Below, one piece after another: positions 26,152 to 35,009 of a stretch of DNA of 64,000 nucleotides (positions are counted from its first letter, which is position 1; every line of letters begins with the position of its first letter). A program made the position numbers and the translations under genes. Location of the stretch: positions 1 to 64,000 of the forward strand of contig JBKBNP010000021.1 in assembly GCA_046295215.1 (NCBI GenBank), given 5' to 3'. Source of the DNA: Szabonella sp046295215 (lineage in GTDB: Bacteria; Pseudomonadota; Alphaproteobacteria; Rhodobacterales; Rhodobacteraceae). The notes beneath the pieces were generated by a model that saw nothing but the letters and a program-made list of their open reading frames with translations, made no database searches and was not told where the DNA came from.

Positions 26152-26985
26152 TCAGAACCCGTAAACCAGCGACACACCCAGCTTGTTGTCCGTCCGGATC
26201 GCCCGGCTGTCATTATATTCGGTGAGGTAGCTCACCCGGGTCGAGAAGGCATCGGTCATCTTGAAATTGACGCCGAAATCGTTGTTCACGCGCAGCGCGG
26301 TCTTGGACTTCAGAACATCCGTGTCATTCGTCAGAAAGACGTTCTCATTGAACTGGTAGAAGAACCGCGACGAGGCGATATAGCCGGTCTCGGTGGTGGA
26401 CATGCCAACGCCATCCTTGAGATAGCTCACGCCAATACCCGCCTGCACGCGCCAGGTCATGTCGGGACGGTTGATCACGCGGTAGCCCGGGCCGAAGCCG
26501 AGAAAGGCATCACGCTTGACGTCTCCTGCCGTGTTGGCCAGACCGTCGGTCTGGATCCGACCCAGCACGAAGCCGTAGAAGCTGTCGTTGAAGTAGTAGT
26601 TCGCATCATAGATCGCGAACACATCTTCCTTGGTGGAGGAGTTGTTCGACTCCTGGTAATCGACAACCGCGCCGAGGGTCTGCACAAGCGGCCCCTGCGA
26701 ATGGCGCAGACGCGCGCCAAAGCTCAGATCCTGGCTCTTGTTGTTGCCCGACTTGCCCGAATAGGACAGCGAGGCGCTGCCCGACAGGCCCGGGCGGAAC
26801 TCGGGGTTGCCGAAGCGCGCGGCGTCATTGGCACGATCCATGTCGCGCTGCACGTCGCGCTGAACATCGTCCAGCCGGTCGCTGACCGCGCGGCTGCCGG
26901 TCAGGGTGTCCTGCGCAAGCACACCCGTGGTCATGGCGCCAAGGGCAAGCGCCGAAATAGTTCCCTTCAGAAACAGTCCATTCAT
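26152..26985 (-). CDS. DUF481 outer membrane beta-barrel protein
   Basis: A 277-residue exported protein. Signal peptide (MNGLFLKGTISALALGAMTT, cleaved near VLAQ), then a short helical region (SDRLDDVQRDVQRDMDRAND) and many alternating amphipathic beta strands ending in GVSLVYGF with a C-terminal phenylalanine, the outer membrane targeting signature. DUF481 (YdiY-like) proteins are salt- or stress-induced; role unknown. AAGGA lies six bases before the ATG at 26985. It has its own terminator and stands alone on the minus strand. Confidence 0.82.
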   Translation of the reverse strand: MNGLFLKGTISALALGAMTTGVLAQDTLTGSRAVSDRLDDVQRDVQRDMDRANDAARFGNPEFRPGLSGSASLSYSGKSGNNKSQDLSFGARLRHSQGPLVQTLGAVVDYQESNNSSTKEDVFAIYDANYYFNDSFYGFVLGRIQTDGLANTAGDVKRDAFLGFGPGYRVINRPDMTWRVQAGIGVSYLKDGVGMSTTETGYIASSRFFYQFNENVFLTNDTDVLKSKTALRVNNDFGVNFKMTDAFSTRVSYLTEYNDSRAIRTDNKLGVSLVYGF

Positions 26986-27097
26986 GACATATCCTTTCAC
27001 TAGATACCTGCCCCGATAACGTCGCATTCGGTCAGGCGTTCCGTCCGGCAGAGCTAGGGGAAAGTTATCCATGAGGAAAATTCGGAATGTTCATGCC

Positions 27098-27120
27098 AAG
27101 CATGAGAATTACTCGTGCTT
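27098..27120. promoter_or_regulatory. 9-5-9 inverted repeat upstream of DUF481 gene
   Basis: AAGCATGAG-AATTA-CTCGTGCTT, nine-base arms with a single G-T type mismatch, about 110 bases upstream of the DUF481 start. It may be an operator or an RNA hairpin in the leader; no known binding protein is implied. Confidence 0.35.
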
Positions 27121-27171
27121 GTCCGGTCTTGAAATTCCGGTGCGAACGTCATTCGGATGGTTCGGAAATGG

Positions 27172-27198
27172 AAAAAGCCGGGCAAACCGCCCGGCTTT
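27172..27198 (-). terminator. Rho-independent terminator of the LysR gene
   Basis: A perfect 10-bp stem (AAAGCCGGGC / GCCCGGCTTT, 5-base loop) with five Ts following on the minus strand, 48 bases beyond the LysR stop. Confidence 0.85.
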
Positions 27199-27246
27199 GC
27201 AACATTCGGATGAAAAACCACGCCTCATGCGCAACTTTCTGTCGGC

Positions 27247-28128
27247 TCAGATCTGGTCCAGAACTTCCAGCGTGTCATCGCCCGCCTGCTCTGCGATTTC
27301 CAGCAGTGTCTTTCGCGCCACATCGCAGATATCTTCGTCGAGATCGTCGCGCCAGACCGACCAGACCGGATAGGCGAAACTCGGCGCGCCTGCCACCACA
27401 TGCAACCGGCCATCATCCAGATAGCGTTTGGCATAGCGCGCGGGCAGGTAGGCGGCATAGTCACGGCTGACGATGAAGCGCGCCGACAAGGCCCCCATTG
27501 CCAGCGTCAGGCCTGGATTGGACAGGCCCGGCAGGTGCAGTTCATGGAAGTTCAGGAAATCCGGCGACCAGTCGACAAAGGCATAGCGGCCACGCAATTC
27601 CTCCAGCTTCGCATCTTCCCACGGGGCGACCAGCACCAGTTCTTCATCCAGAACCTTTTCCACCGACAGGCCGGGGCGCAAGGAAGGCTGATAGGACAGC
27701 GAAATCTGCATCACCCCTTCGGTCATCATCCGCGTCAGCGCCTCGGGCATGGCAAGCTGGGCGCGCAGTCCCAGATCGGGCAGCGCCGCGCGCATCGCGT
27801 CGATCCAGCGAAAGCCGAGCCGGGGCCAGAGCGACACCTGCGCCCCGATGGTCAGCGACCGGCTGAAGCCTTCGGGCACCGCGACCTGCTGGCGCGCCTG
27901 TTCCCAATTGCGCAGCAGGGCCTGGGCATAGCTTTCGAACTCCTGCCCCGCAGGCGTCAGTTCCGCGCCCTGCTTGGATCGCGTGAACAGCGCGCGGCCC
28001 AACTGGTCCTCCAGCCGCTGCACCCGCAGGCTGACGGCGGACTGGGTGACGAACAACCGTTCCGAGGCCGCAACGAACGACCCGGTGGCGGCAACTTCGA
28101 GAAACGTCTTGATAAGGGCGAGATCCAT
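27247..28128 (-). CDS. LysR-family transcriptional regulator
   Basis: A 293-residue LysR-type regulator. The N-terminal winged helix has the family signature LALIKTFLEVAATGSFVAASERLFVTQSAVSLRVQRLE. A periplasmic-binding-protein-like effector domain follows from about residue 90. The ATG at 28128 places the first helix as in relatives. It diverges from nothing in the window, with the small membrane protein gene 67 bases upstream on the same strand; target genes are not evident. Confidence 0.88.
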   Translation of the reverse strand: MDLALIKTFLEVAATGSFVAASERLFVTQSAVSLRVQRLEDQLGRALFTRSKQGAELTPAGQEFESYAQALLRNWEQARQQVAVPEGFSRSLTIGAQVSLWPRLGFRWIDAMRAALPDLGLRAQLAMPEALTRMMTEGVMQISLSYQPSLRPGLSVEKVLDEELVLVAPWEDAKLEELRGRYAFVDWSPDFLNFHELHLPGLSNPGLTLAMGALSARFIVSRDYAAYLPARYAKRYLDDGRLHVVAGAPSFAYPVWSVWRDDLDEDICDVARKTLLEIAEQAGDDTLEVLDQI

Positions 28129-28195
28129 GCCGCCCATTGCGCTGCAGACCCGTCAAGGGGCAAGGGCGCGCAGGACAAACCGCTGTTTCTTCGGC

Positions 28196-28525
28196 CTATT
28201 TCCGCTTGGCCCCGCGTCCGGCGTTCACGGCGGCGCGGATCGGAACGAGGCTCTTGTTGCGATCCGTGATCGGCGCACGGCTGCCGCCACGCGGGCCGTC
28301 CTCGGGGTCGGCCATCCGCATGACGGCAATGCCGAACTGCACGCCGGCAAAGACGATCCCATTGAAGAACACCATCATTGCGAAAGCCAGCCAGCCGCCC
28401 TGGGTGTCCAGCACCAGATGGCGCAGATTCGCCACATCGAAGGCCACAAAGCCGGTCACGAACAGCAGCGCCACGGCAAAGCCGATGGCGACACTCACGA
28501 TATAGAGACGGACAAGTTTGGGCAT
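28196..28525 (-). CDS. Small conserved membrane protein
   Basis: A 109-residue protein with two membrane segments (about residues 8-30 and 47-70) and a basic cytoplasmic tail rich in Arg/Lys. AAGGAG lies nine bases before the ATG at 28525. I do not recognise the family; it has the look of a conserved hypothetical protein of Rhodobacteraceae. Confidence 0.6.
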   Translation of the reverse strand: MPKLVRLYIVSVAIGFAVALLFVTGFVAFDVANLRHLVLDTQGGWLAFAMMVFFNGIVFAGVQFGIAVMRMADPEDGPRGGSRAPITDRNKSLVPIRAAVNAGRGAKRK

Positions 28526-28597
28526 GGCTGACCACTCCTTTTCCCGATCATAGCACAATCGGGCAAAGGGCACAGCGCCCAGATGCCGCAGGGCCGG

Positions 28598-28993
28598 TCA
28601 GTTCATCGGCATCGCGTAGTCAAGCCGCACGCCCGGGCCTGTCAGGCGCATCTGCACGCCCGTCCGGTCCATCCGCGTCACGCGCGACAGCGCATCGAAA
28701 TAGCGCGCTTCCTCTGCCAGCCCGTCGCAGGCCATCTTGGTGGCTCCGACCGGCCCGGGGCGGAACAGCCCCGCGCCCCCGGCCTGCACCGGCGCGAAAT
28801 AGCGGTTGCAGGGCCCCTGCCCCTCGATCCGCGCGCCGTCAATGCGCAGCGTGACCGCGCTTTCGGGCAGCGCGCCGTTCAGTGAAACGAGACGCCAGAT
28901 GCCCGGACCCTCGGCCACAGGCGGCGGCGTGCCGGGCGTCTCGACCGTGCAGGCAGCAAGCGCAAGGACTGCAAATGGCAACGCGAACCGCAT
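28598..28993 (-). CDS. META domain lipoprotein (HslJ-like)
   Basis: A 131-residue lipoprotein with signal peptide and lipobox LAAC. The mature part matches the META fold: WRLVSLNG near its start, then GPCNRYFAP and the KMACDGLAEEARYFDALSRV segment typical of HslJ-like proteins. Function unclear; META proteins are linked to heat or antibiotic stress. The start at 28993 has AAAGGG six bases upstream. Confidence 0.8.
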   Translation of the reverse strand: MRFALPFAVLALAACTVETPGTPPPVAEGPGIWRLVSLNGALPESAVTLRIDGARIEGQGPCNRYFAPVQAGGAGLFRPGPVGATKMACDGLAEEARYFDALSRVTRMDRTGVQMRLTGPGVRLDYAMPMN

Positions 28994-29033
28994 GACAAAC
29001 CCTTTTCCGATCCGATCCTGATGGGTCATGCTA

Positions 29034-29522
29034 TCAGAACGCGGCAGGCTTGGCTTCCCTCGCCATGTGATCCAGCACCGCGTTGACGAATTTCGGCTCA
29101 CGGCCCTCGGGAAAGAAGGCCTTGGCCACATCGACATATTCGGTGATCGCCACTTTCGGCGGCGTGTCCATGTCCACCAACTCCGCCCCGGCGGCCCGGA
29201 ACAGAGCGCGCAGGACCGGGTCGATCCGGTCGATGGGCCAGGCGGCCACCAGCGCGCGGTCGGTCATCTGGTCGATCTTCGCCTGCCAGTTCACCGCCCG
29301 GTCCACGACCATGCGGAAATGGCGGCTGTCGCCTTCGGCAAATTCCGCCTCGTCGATTACCTCGCCAAAGCGGAAGCTTTCGAATTCCCGCGCCACGGCC
29401 TCGACCGTCTGGCCGGACACTTCCATCTGGAACAGCGCCTGCACGGCATAGAGCCGGGCGGCGGATTTCATCTGTCTGCGGTCGGGCTTTGCCGCCTTCG
29501 GGGTCTTGTCTGTCTCGGTCAT
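29034..29522 (-). CDS. nusB: Transcription antitermination factor NusB
   Basis: A 162-residue all-helical NusB protein, which with NusE binds boxA RNA during rRNA transcription. AARLYAVQALFQME near the start and VAITEYVDVAKAFFPEGREPKFVNAVLDHM at the end are the conserved elements. It overlaps ribH by four bases (ATGA), the nearly universal ribH-nusB pairing in proteobacteria. Length is usual. Confidence 0.95.
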   Translation of the reverse strand: MTETDKTPKAAKPDRRQMKSAARLYAVQALFQMEVSGQTVEAVAREFESFRFGEVIDEAEFAEGDSRHFRMVVDRAVNWQAKIDQMTDRALVAAWPIDRIDPVLRALFRAAGAELVDMDTPPKVAITEYVDVAKAFFPEGREPKFVNAVLDHMAREAKPAAF

Positions 29523-30040
29523 GCGCGGAAACTGTCCTCGGGCGGGCGAAAGCCGATGCCCTTGCGCGCACCGGCCCAGCGGCGCGACAGGGCGATCAGG
29601 TGGAGGGCGGCGGCAGCGGCCCCGCCCCCCTTGTTCTGTCCGGCAGGGTTGGCGCGGACCTCGGCCTGCGCTTTGTTTTCCACCGTCAGGATACCATTGC
29701 CGATACAGGCGCCTTGCAATCCCAGCAGCGAAATCGCGCGCGAGCTGTCATTGCAGACGGTGTCGTAATGCGTGGTTTCCCCCCGGATCACGCAGCCCAG
29801 CGCCACATAGCCGTCAAAATTTGCCTGCCGCTCGGCCATGGCAATCGCGGTCGGCACCTCCAGCGCGCCGGGCACCTCGACCAGTTCAGTCGTCGCCCCG
29901 CAGCTTTCGGCCATGGCCTGCGCGCCTGCGATCAGGCCGTCGGCAATGTCGCGGTAATAGGGCGCGACCACGATCAGCAGTTTCACCGGCCGGTCGAACG
30001 CGGGCAGCGGCAGCGTGCAATGGGGTTCAGCGGTCGCCAT
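29519..30040 (-). CDS. ribH: 6,7-dimethyl-8-ribityllumazine synthase
   Basis: A 173-residue RibH that condenses 5-amino-6-ribitylaminouracil with 3,4-dihydroxy-2-butanone 4-phosphate to lumazine, the penultimate riboflavin step. ALGCVIRGETTHYDTVCND contains the catalytic His region, and EVPGALEVPTAI the substrate strand. The C-terminus has a lysine/arginine-rich extension. It sits between ribB and nusB and overlaps nusB. Confidence 0.95.
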   Translation of the reverse strand: MATAEPHCTLPLPAFDRPVKLLIVVAPYYRDIADGLIAGAQAMAESCGATTELVEVPGALEVPTAIAMAERQANFDGYVALGCVIRGETTHYDTVCNDSSRAISLLGLQGACIGNGILTVENKAQAEVRANPAGQNKGGGAAAAALHLIALSRRWAGARKGIGFRPPEDSFRA

Positions 30041-30043
30041 GGG

Positions 30044-31144
30044 TCAGCCTTTCGGAATCGGGCGCGTGCCCGTGATGGTCAGGCCATAAGCGTCCAGCCC
30101 CACGACCTTGGGACGCGGCGAATTGGTCAGCAGCACCAGATCCTTCAACCCCAGCGAGGACAGGATCTGCGCGCCAAGCCCATATTGCCGCAGGATCTGC
30201 GGGCTGACCTCGTGATCCGACACCATCTTCATGTGCAGATCGCGCAGCAGGACCAGAACGCCCCGCCCCTCTGCCGCGATCAGCCGCATCGCATCGCCGA
30301 ATTCCGCCGTGCGCCCCGCAGGCCCCAGCCCCACCACATCCATCAACGGGTCCATCGTGTGCATCCGCACCAGCACCGGCGCATCGGTCGTCACATCGCC
30401 CTTCATCAGCACCACATGCTCGGCCCCGTCGGCGGCATCGGCATAGATCCGCATGGTCCAGTCCCCGCCGAATTCCGACGTGACCACCGCCTCGGAGGTG
30501 ACGCGCACCAGATTGTCATGGCGCCGACGGTAAGCGATCAGATCCGAAATCGTGCCGATCTTCAGCCCATGTTTCTGCGCGAAGGCCACAAGGTCGGGCA
30601 GCCGCGCCATGGTGCCATCGTCATTCATGATCTCGCAGATGACACCCGAGGGGTTCAGCCCCGCCAGTCGGCTCACATCCACCGCGGCCTCGGTATGGCC
30701 CGCCCGCACCAGCACGCCGCCATCGCGCGCGCGGAGCGGAAACACATGGCCCGGCGTCGCAATATCCTGCGGTCCCTTGGAGGGGTCGATGGCCACGGCC
30801 ACTGTCAGCGCACGGTCCGCCGCCGAAATCCCGGTCGACACGCCTTCGCGCGCCTCGATGGACAGGGTGAAGGCGGTTTCGTGCCGCGAGGAATTCTTGG
30901 GGCTCATCAGCGTCAGGCCCAGCGCCTCGATCCGTGCGGCGGGCAATGCAAGGCAGATCAGCCCACGCCCATGCGTCGCCATGAAATTGACCGCCGCCGG
31001 AGTGCACATCTGCGCCGGGATCACCAGATCGCCCTCATTCTCGCGGTCCTCATGGTCCACCAGAATGAACATCCGCCCGTTGCGGGCATCGTCGATGATC
31101 TCCTCGACCGGGGAGATGGCATCGGAATAATTCGTCTCGGTCAT
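30044..31144 (-). CDS. ribB: 3,4-dihydroxy-2-butanone 4-phosphate synthase with GCH2-like tail
   Basis: A 366-residue protein. Residues about 1-205 form the DHBP synthase domain, with the acidic magnesium-binding loop DHEDRENEGDLV, RHETAFT, and GHTEAAVDV. The C-terminal 150 residues resemble GTP cyclohydrolase II but lack the zinc-binding cysteines (VRMHTMDPLMDV in their place), so only RibB activity is expected, as in other alphaproteobacterial RibB-X proteins. Start at the ATG at 31144 because upstream codons do not match. It lies three bases before ribH, in one operon. Confidence 0.92.
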   Translation of the reverse strand: MTETNYSDAISPVEEIIDDARNGRMFILVDHEDRENEGDLVIPAQMCTPAAVNFMATHGRGLICLALPAARIEALGLTLMSPKNSSRHETAFTLSIEAREGVSTGISAADRALTVAVAIDPSKGPQDIATPGHVFPLRARDGGVLVRAGHTEAAVDVSRLAGLNPSGVICEIMNDDGTMARLPDLVAFAQKHGLKIGTISDLIAYRRRHDNLVRVTSEAVVTSEFGGDWTMRIYADAADGAEHVVLMKGDVTTDAPVLVRMHTMDPLMDVVGLGPAGRTAEFGDAMRLIAAEGRGVLVLLRDLHMKMVSDHEVSPQILRQYGLGAQILSSLGLKDLVLLTNSPRPKVVGLDAYGLTITGTRPIPKG

Positions 31145-31249
31145 GGCAGCGCCCCGTGCAATCGCATCGCGTCGTCCGCAGCCCCATACCGCGCCCGCCC
31201 GCAGATTGCCAGAGCCTCGCAGACGTGACGCGACGCCGCGCCACCCTCG

Positions 31250-31307
31250 CTTTTTCTGTCTGCAAATATCCCCGCCGGAGGCACCGCGCAGCCCTTTGCT
31301 GCGCGGT
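31250..31307 (-). terminator. Composite 3'-end element after phnE
   Basis: On the minus strand a perfect 10-bp hairpin (ACCGCGCAGC / GCTGCGCGGT, 31283-31307) follows the phnE stop by 16 bases, then GCCTCCGGCGGGGATATTT and a GCAGACAGAAAAAG tail. The arrangement matches the elements after pleD and the H-type lectin gene. It separates the phn operon from ribB. Confidence 0.65.
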
Positions 31308-31323
31308 ATCAATCAAGCGCCCG

Positions 31324-32136
31324 TCAGATCAGCGCCGCGCGCACCTTGGCCGAGACCCATTCCGAGGCAATGACGGTCAGCAGGATCAGGAACAGGATCA
31401 CCGTGACCTGCGGCCAGGCCAGCACATTGAGGCTCGCCTGCAACTGCGCCCCGATGCCACCCGCGCCCACCAGCCCCAGAATGGCGCTTTCGCGGATATT
31501 GATGTCCCAGCGGAAAACAGAGATGCCATAGAAGGTGGGCAGGACCTGCGGCACGATGCCGTAATTCAGGATCTGCGCCTGATTGGCCCCGGTCGCGGTG
31601 ATCGCCTCGACCTGGCCCAGATCGGTTTCCTCGATCGCCTCGTAAAGCAGCTTGCCGATGAACCCGACCGACCGGAACCCGATGGCGATGATCCCGGCCA
31701 GCAGACCCGGCCCCAGGATCGACACCAGCAACAAGGCCCAGATCAGCGAGTTGATCGACCGCGAGCCGACGATGCACAAAAGCGCGAAGGGCCGCAGGAT
31801 CAGCCGTGAGGGCGTCGTGTTATGCGCTGCCATGAAGGCCAGCGGCACGGCAATGATGATACCCAGAAGCGTTCCCAGCGTGGCAATGCTGATCGTGTCC
31901 CACAAAGGCACCCAGAGCCGTTCCAGATAGGACCAGCGCGGCGGCAAGGCGCGGTTGAAGAGATCCGCCGCCGCCTTTGGCGCATCATAGACAAAGATCC
32001 ACATCGTGCGCGCGGTCATCAGGTTCCAGCACCAGACGAACATGCCCACCATGAAGGCCCAGAATACCCAGAGCAGAAGCGCCGTGCGCGGCGTGCGATG
32101 CCGCCAGATCGTGCGATGCGTGACGGTCTCGTTCAT
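31324..32136 (-). CDS. phnE: PhnE-type ABC transporter permease (second copy)
   Basis: A 270-residue permease with about six membrane segments and the ABC permease loop EAITATGANQAQILNYGIVPQVLP, followed by ESAILGLVGAGGIGAQL. This is the PhnE/PtxC branch of phosphonate, phosphite or phosphate-ester transporters. It overlaps the first phnE by four bases (ATGA) and is the last gene of the operon. The two paralogues probably form a heterodimer. Confidence 0.9.
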   Translation of the reverse strand: MNETVTHRTIWRHRTPRTALLLWVFWAFMVGMFVWCWNLMTARTMWIFVYDAPKAAADLFNRALPPRWSYLERLWVPLWDTISIATLGTLLGIIIAVPLAFMAAHNTTPSRLILRPFALLCIVGSRSINSLIWALLLVSILGPGLLAGIIAIGFRSVGFIGKLLYEAIEETDLGQVEAITATGANQAQILNYGIVPQVLPTFYGISVFRWDINIRESAILGLVGAGGIGAQLQASLNVLAWPQVTVILFLILLTVIASEWVSAKVRAALI

Positions 32137-32945
32137 TTCACCAGTCTCCGCAGATGGCCCGAGGAATATTCGCAGATCATCACGATCACGATGATGATGA
32201 GCAGGACCGCCCCGGCACTGTCATATTCATAGCGCGCGAGCGAGGTGTTCAGCGTGCCGCCGATCCCGCCTGCCCCGACAATCCCGATCACGGCGGATTC
32301 GCGGAAATTGATGTCGAAGCGATAGGCCGACAGCCCGATCAGGCGCGGCATGACCTGCGGCTGCACCGCGTAATTGACAAGCTGCGTCCACGATGCCCCG
32401 GTGGCCCGGATCGCCTCGGCCTGCGCCTCGTCTATATCCTCGATATCCTCGGCCAGCAGCTTGCCGATGAACCCGATGGTGGCGAAGGTCAGCGTGAGAA
32501 ATCCCGCAAAGGCCCCGAAGCCGAACAGCGCGACAAAGAAGATCGCCACGATGATCTCCTGCAAGGACCGGCTGACCGCGATGATGCTGCGGCAGATCAT
32601 GTAGATCCAGCGCGGCGCGATGTTGCGCGCGGCCCCGAGCCCGATCGGCACCGAAATGATGACGCCCACCACGGTCGAGGTGAAGGTCATCGTCAGGCTT
32701 TCCATCAGCCCGGTGGAAATGTCGCGCCAGCGCGAGGTGAAATCGGGTTGCAAAAAGCCTGCGACAAAGCGCTGGCCGCGCTCCACCCCGGCCACCACGC
32801 GGGCCCAGTTCACCTCGACCGACCCGATGGCGACCACCAGATAGAGGATCGCCCCGATGGTCAGCGCAATGCGCCAGCCCTGCGATTTCACCATTTGCGG
32901 CGGGCGCCGCCAGGTGGACGGATAGCTCTTTGCCGCGCTTTCCAT
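32133..32945 (-). CDS. phnE: PhnE-type ABC transporter permease (first copy)
   Basis: A 270-residue permease with six membrane segments. The cytoplasmic coupling loop AEAIRATGASWTQLVNYAVQPQVMP and the ESAVIGIVGAGGIGGTL segment align with those of the following permease, showing that the pair arose by duplication. Its ATG shares one base with the phnC stop. An in-frame GTG one codon upstream is less likely. Confidence 0.9.
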   Translation of the reverse strand: MESAAKSYPSTWRRPPQMVKSQGWRIALTIGAILYLVVAIGSVEVNWARVVAGVERGQRFVAGFLQPDFTSRWRDISTGLMESLTMTFTSTVVGVIISVPIGLGAARNIAPRWIYMICRSIIAVSRSLQEIIVAIFFVALFGFGAFAGFLTLTFATIGFIGKLLAEDIEDIDEAQAEAIRATGASWTQLVNYAVQPQVMPRLIGLSAYRFDINFRESAVIGIVGAGGIGGTLNTSLARYEYDSAGAVLLIIIVIVMICEYSSGHLRRLVK

Positions 32946-33772
32946 CACAGCGCGTCCATCAGTTTCTTGGCCTGTGCCCGCTCCTCGGCCTCGGCCTCTG
33001 CATCGTCGGAGGCGCCCTTGCGCATCGCGGTCCAGTCCTCGGCGCCGTAGATCGTGGTCAGCACATCCTCGGTCAGTTGCGCGGGCGTTCCGTCGAACAC
33101 GACGCGCCCCGCCTGCAAGCCGATGATGCGATCGGCAAATTGCTGCGCCAGCACGACGTCATGGATGTTGATGATCGCGGGCAGACCGGATTCGCGGCAG
33201 ATCTCTACGATCAGGCGCATGATCTGGCGGCTGGTCTTGGGGTCGAGGCTGGCGGTGGGTTCGTCGATCAGCAAAAGCTCCGGATCCTGTTCCAGCGCCC
33301 GCGCGATGCCCACGCGCTGCCGCTGCCCGCCCGACAGCGCATCGGCGCGCTTGTCGACATGGTCCGACAACCCCACCCGGTCCAGCAGCCGATAGGCCAT
33401 CTGGATGTCCCCGGGCGGAAAACGGCGGGTGAAGCTGCGCCAGAACCCGACATAGCCCAGCCGCCCCGACAGCACGTTCTCCATCACCGTCAGCCGTTCG
33501 ACCAGCGCATATTCCTGAAAGATCATGCCGATCCGCCGCCGCGCGCGGCGCAGATCACCGGTGCCCAGCCGGGTGATGTCCAGATCGTTGAGCTTCACCG
33601 TGCCCGAAGTCGGCTCCACCAGCCGGTTGATGCAGCGGATCAGCGTCGATTTCCCCGCCCCGGACGGGCCGATCAGTCCCAGAACCTGCCCTTTCGGAAT
33701 GGTGAAGGACACATCCGACAGGGCCTTGTCGCCGGTCTTGTAGACTTTGGTGAGGTTTTCGACTGACAGCAT
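32945..33772 (-). CDS. phnC: PhnC-type ABC transporter ATPase
   Basis: A 275-residue ATPase: Walker A GPSGAGKST, signature LSGGQRQRV, Walker B LLLIDEPTASLD, H-loop INIHDV. The full length and the C-terminal FDGTPAQLTEDVLTTIYG match PhnC. I start it at the ATG at 33772, six bases after GGAG, rather than at a TTG 15 bases upstream. Energises the two PhnE permeases. Confidence 0.92.
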   Translation of the reverse strand: MLSVENLTKVYKTGDKALSDVSFTIPKGQVLGLIGPSGAGKSTLIRCINRLVEPTSGTVKLNDLDITRLGTGDLRRARRRIGMIFQEYALVERLTVMENVLSGRLGYVGFWRSFTRRFPPGDIQMAYRLLDRVGLSDHVDKRADALSGGQRQRVGIARALEQDPELLLIDEPTASLDPKTSRQIMRLIVEICRESGLPAIINIHDVVLAQQFADRIIGLQAGRVVFDGTPAQLTEDVLTTIYGAEDWTAMRKGASDDAEAEAEERAQAKKLMDAL

Positions 33773-33803
33773 CGGGGGCTCCGGCAAAAATAGGCGGCAA
33801 AAG

Positions 33804-33830
33804 AAGGGGCAAGGCCGCGCCCTGCCCCTT
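33804..33830 (-). terminator. Hairpin between phnD and phnC
   Basis: An 11-bp stem with one G-U pair on the minus strand (AAGGGGCAGGG / CCTTGCCCCTT, five-base loop) followed by CTTTTG, 21 bases after the phnD stop. It likely attenuates or stabilises, giving more binding protein than ATPase. Confidence 0.65.
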
Positions 33831-33851
33831 CGGGGACGTCACTTCACCAGA

Positions 33852-34799
33852 TCAGCTGCAGGTGTATTTCACATCCATCGCCGCATCGATCTGACGGACG
33901 ACCGACCAGTTGTCCTTGAAGCTGATGGGGACGAACTTGTTCTGTCCTGCGGGACCGAATTCCTTTTCCATCGCGGTGCCGGACCAGTCGAAGGTAAAGA
34001 ACGCTTCGCGGATCTTGTCCTGCAATTCCGGCGTCAGGTTGTGGGCGGTGCCGTAACCGGTGGTCGGGAAGGTTTCCGACTTGTAGAAGGTCACATAGTC
34101 GTCCATCGAGATCACTTTGCGCTCGGCCATGCGCCAGGCAACCCGGTTCGCGATCGCGGCGGCGTCATAGTCCTTGTTGACCACGCCGAGGATCGAGTTG
34201 TCATGCGCGCCCGAAAACGCCGGTTCAAAATCGCGGCCCGCTTCCAGACCGAACTCGGTGGCCAGAAGCGCTGACGGCGCCTTGAAGCCCGAGTTCGAGG
34301 TTTCCGAGGTGAAGGCCATCTTGCGGCCCTTGATGTCCTCGATCTTCTCGATGCCCGAACCCGGATAGGTGATGAATTCCATCTCGTAGCCGAAGCTGTC
34401 GTCGAAATCGGCCATCATCGCGAAGGGCCGGAAGCCCGCACAGGCCACGGCCAGCGGGTTCGACCCGGTGTTGAAGCCCGCGACATGCAGACGGCCCGCG
34501 CGCATCGCCTCGATCTGGGCCGCGTTGGATTGCACGGGGAAGAATTCGACCTGCTTGCCGGTCAGCGCGGACATATGGTCCAGAAACGGTTTCCAGACAT
34601 CGGCATAGACGGCTGGATCCTCGACCGGGGTATAGGCAAAGACCAGCATCGACGGATCGACCAGTTGCGACGGATCGGTCGGGATGTCGGCGACGAAATC
34701 ACCGTCAGCATCCGTATATCGGGCGTCGAGCGGGAATTCGGCGGAAGCCGCGGTGGCCACGAGCGTCAGCGCAGCGGCAGAAAGCAATAGGGATTTCAT
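33852..34799 (-). CDS. phnD: PhnD-type phosphonate-binding protein
   Basis: A 315-residue periplasmic binding protein. A signal peptide (MKSLLLSAAALTLVATAASA) precedes the mature chain. YTPVEDPAVYADVWKPFLDHM and FTSETSNSGFKAPSALL are PhnD-family segments that form the phosphonate pocket. AGGAG is ten bases upstream of the ATG at 34799. First gene of a phnDCEE operon; no C-P lyase genes are nearby, so phosphonate, phosphite or a phosphate ester are all possible substrates. Confidence 0.9.
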   Translation of the reverse strand: MKSLLLSAAALTLVATAASAEFPLDARYTDADGDFVADIPTDPSQLVDPSMLVFAYTPVEDPAVYADVWKPFLDHMSALTGKQVEFFPVQSNAAQIEAMRAGRLHVAGFNTGSNPLAVACAGFRPFAMMADFDDSFGYEMEFITYPGSGIEKIEDIKGRKMAFTSETSNSGFKAPSALLATEFGLEAGRDFEPAFSGAHDNSILGVVNKDYDAAAIANRVAWRMAERKVISMDDYVTFYKSETFPTTGYGTAHNLTPELQDKIREAFFTFDWSGTAMEKEFGPAGQNKFVPISFKDNWSVVRQIDAAMDVKYTCS

Positions 34800-35009
34800 T
34801 TGATGTTCTCTCCTGTCATCGGTCCGTCGCTTGTTAGGGTCTGCCGGTAACGGCGGGACGACGGTTATGTAACACCCGCATGACAGCGCAGAATCTTCGC
34901 AAGCGTCAACAAATTCCTTCGGATGCCCGCGAAACGGGCAGAAACCGGGCGGTTCTGCCGGAAAGGGAAGCGCCCCGAATGCCCCCACGAAACGAGTTGC
35001 GGCAGCGAA

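Noticed and set aside
31145..31320. FMN riboswitch upstream of ribB
   Set aside because: The leader shows the composite 3'-end element and no RFN-type conserved helices.
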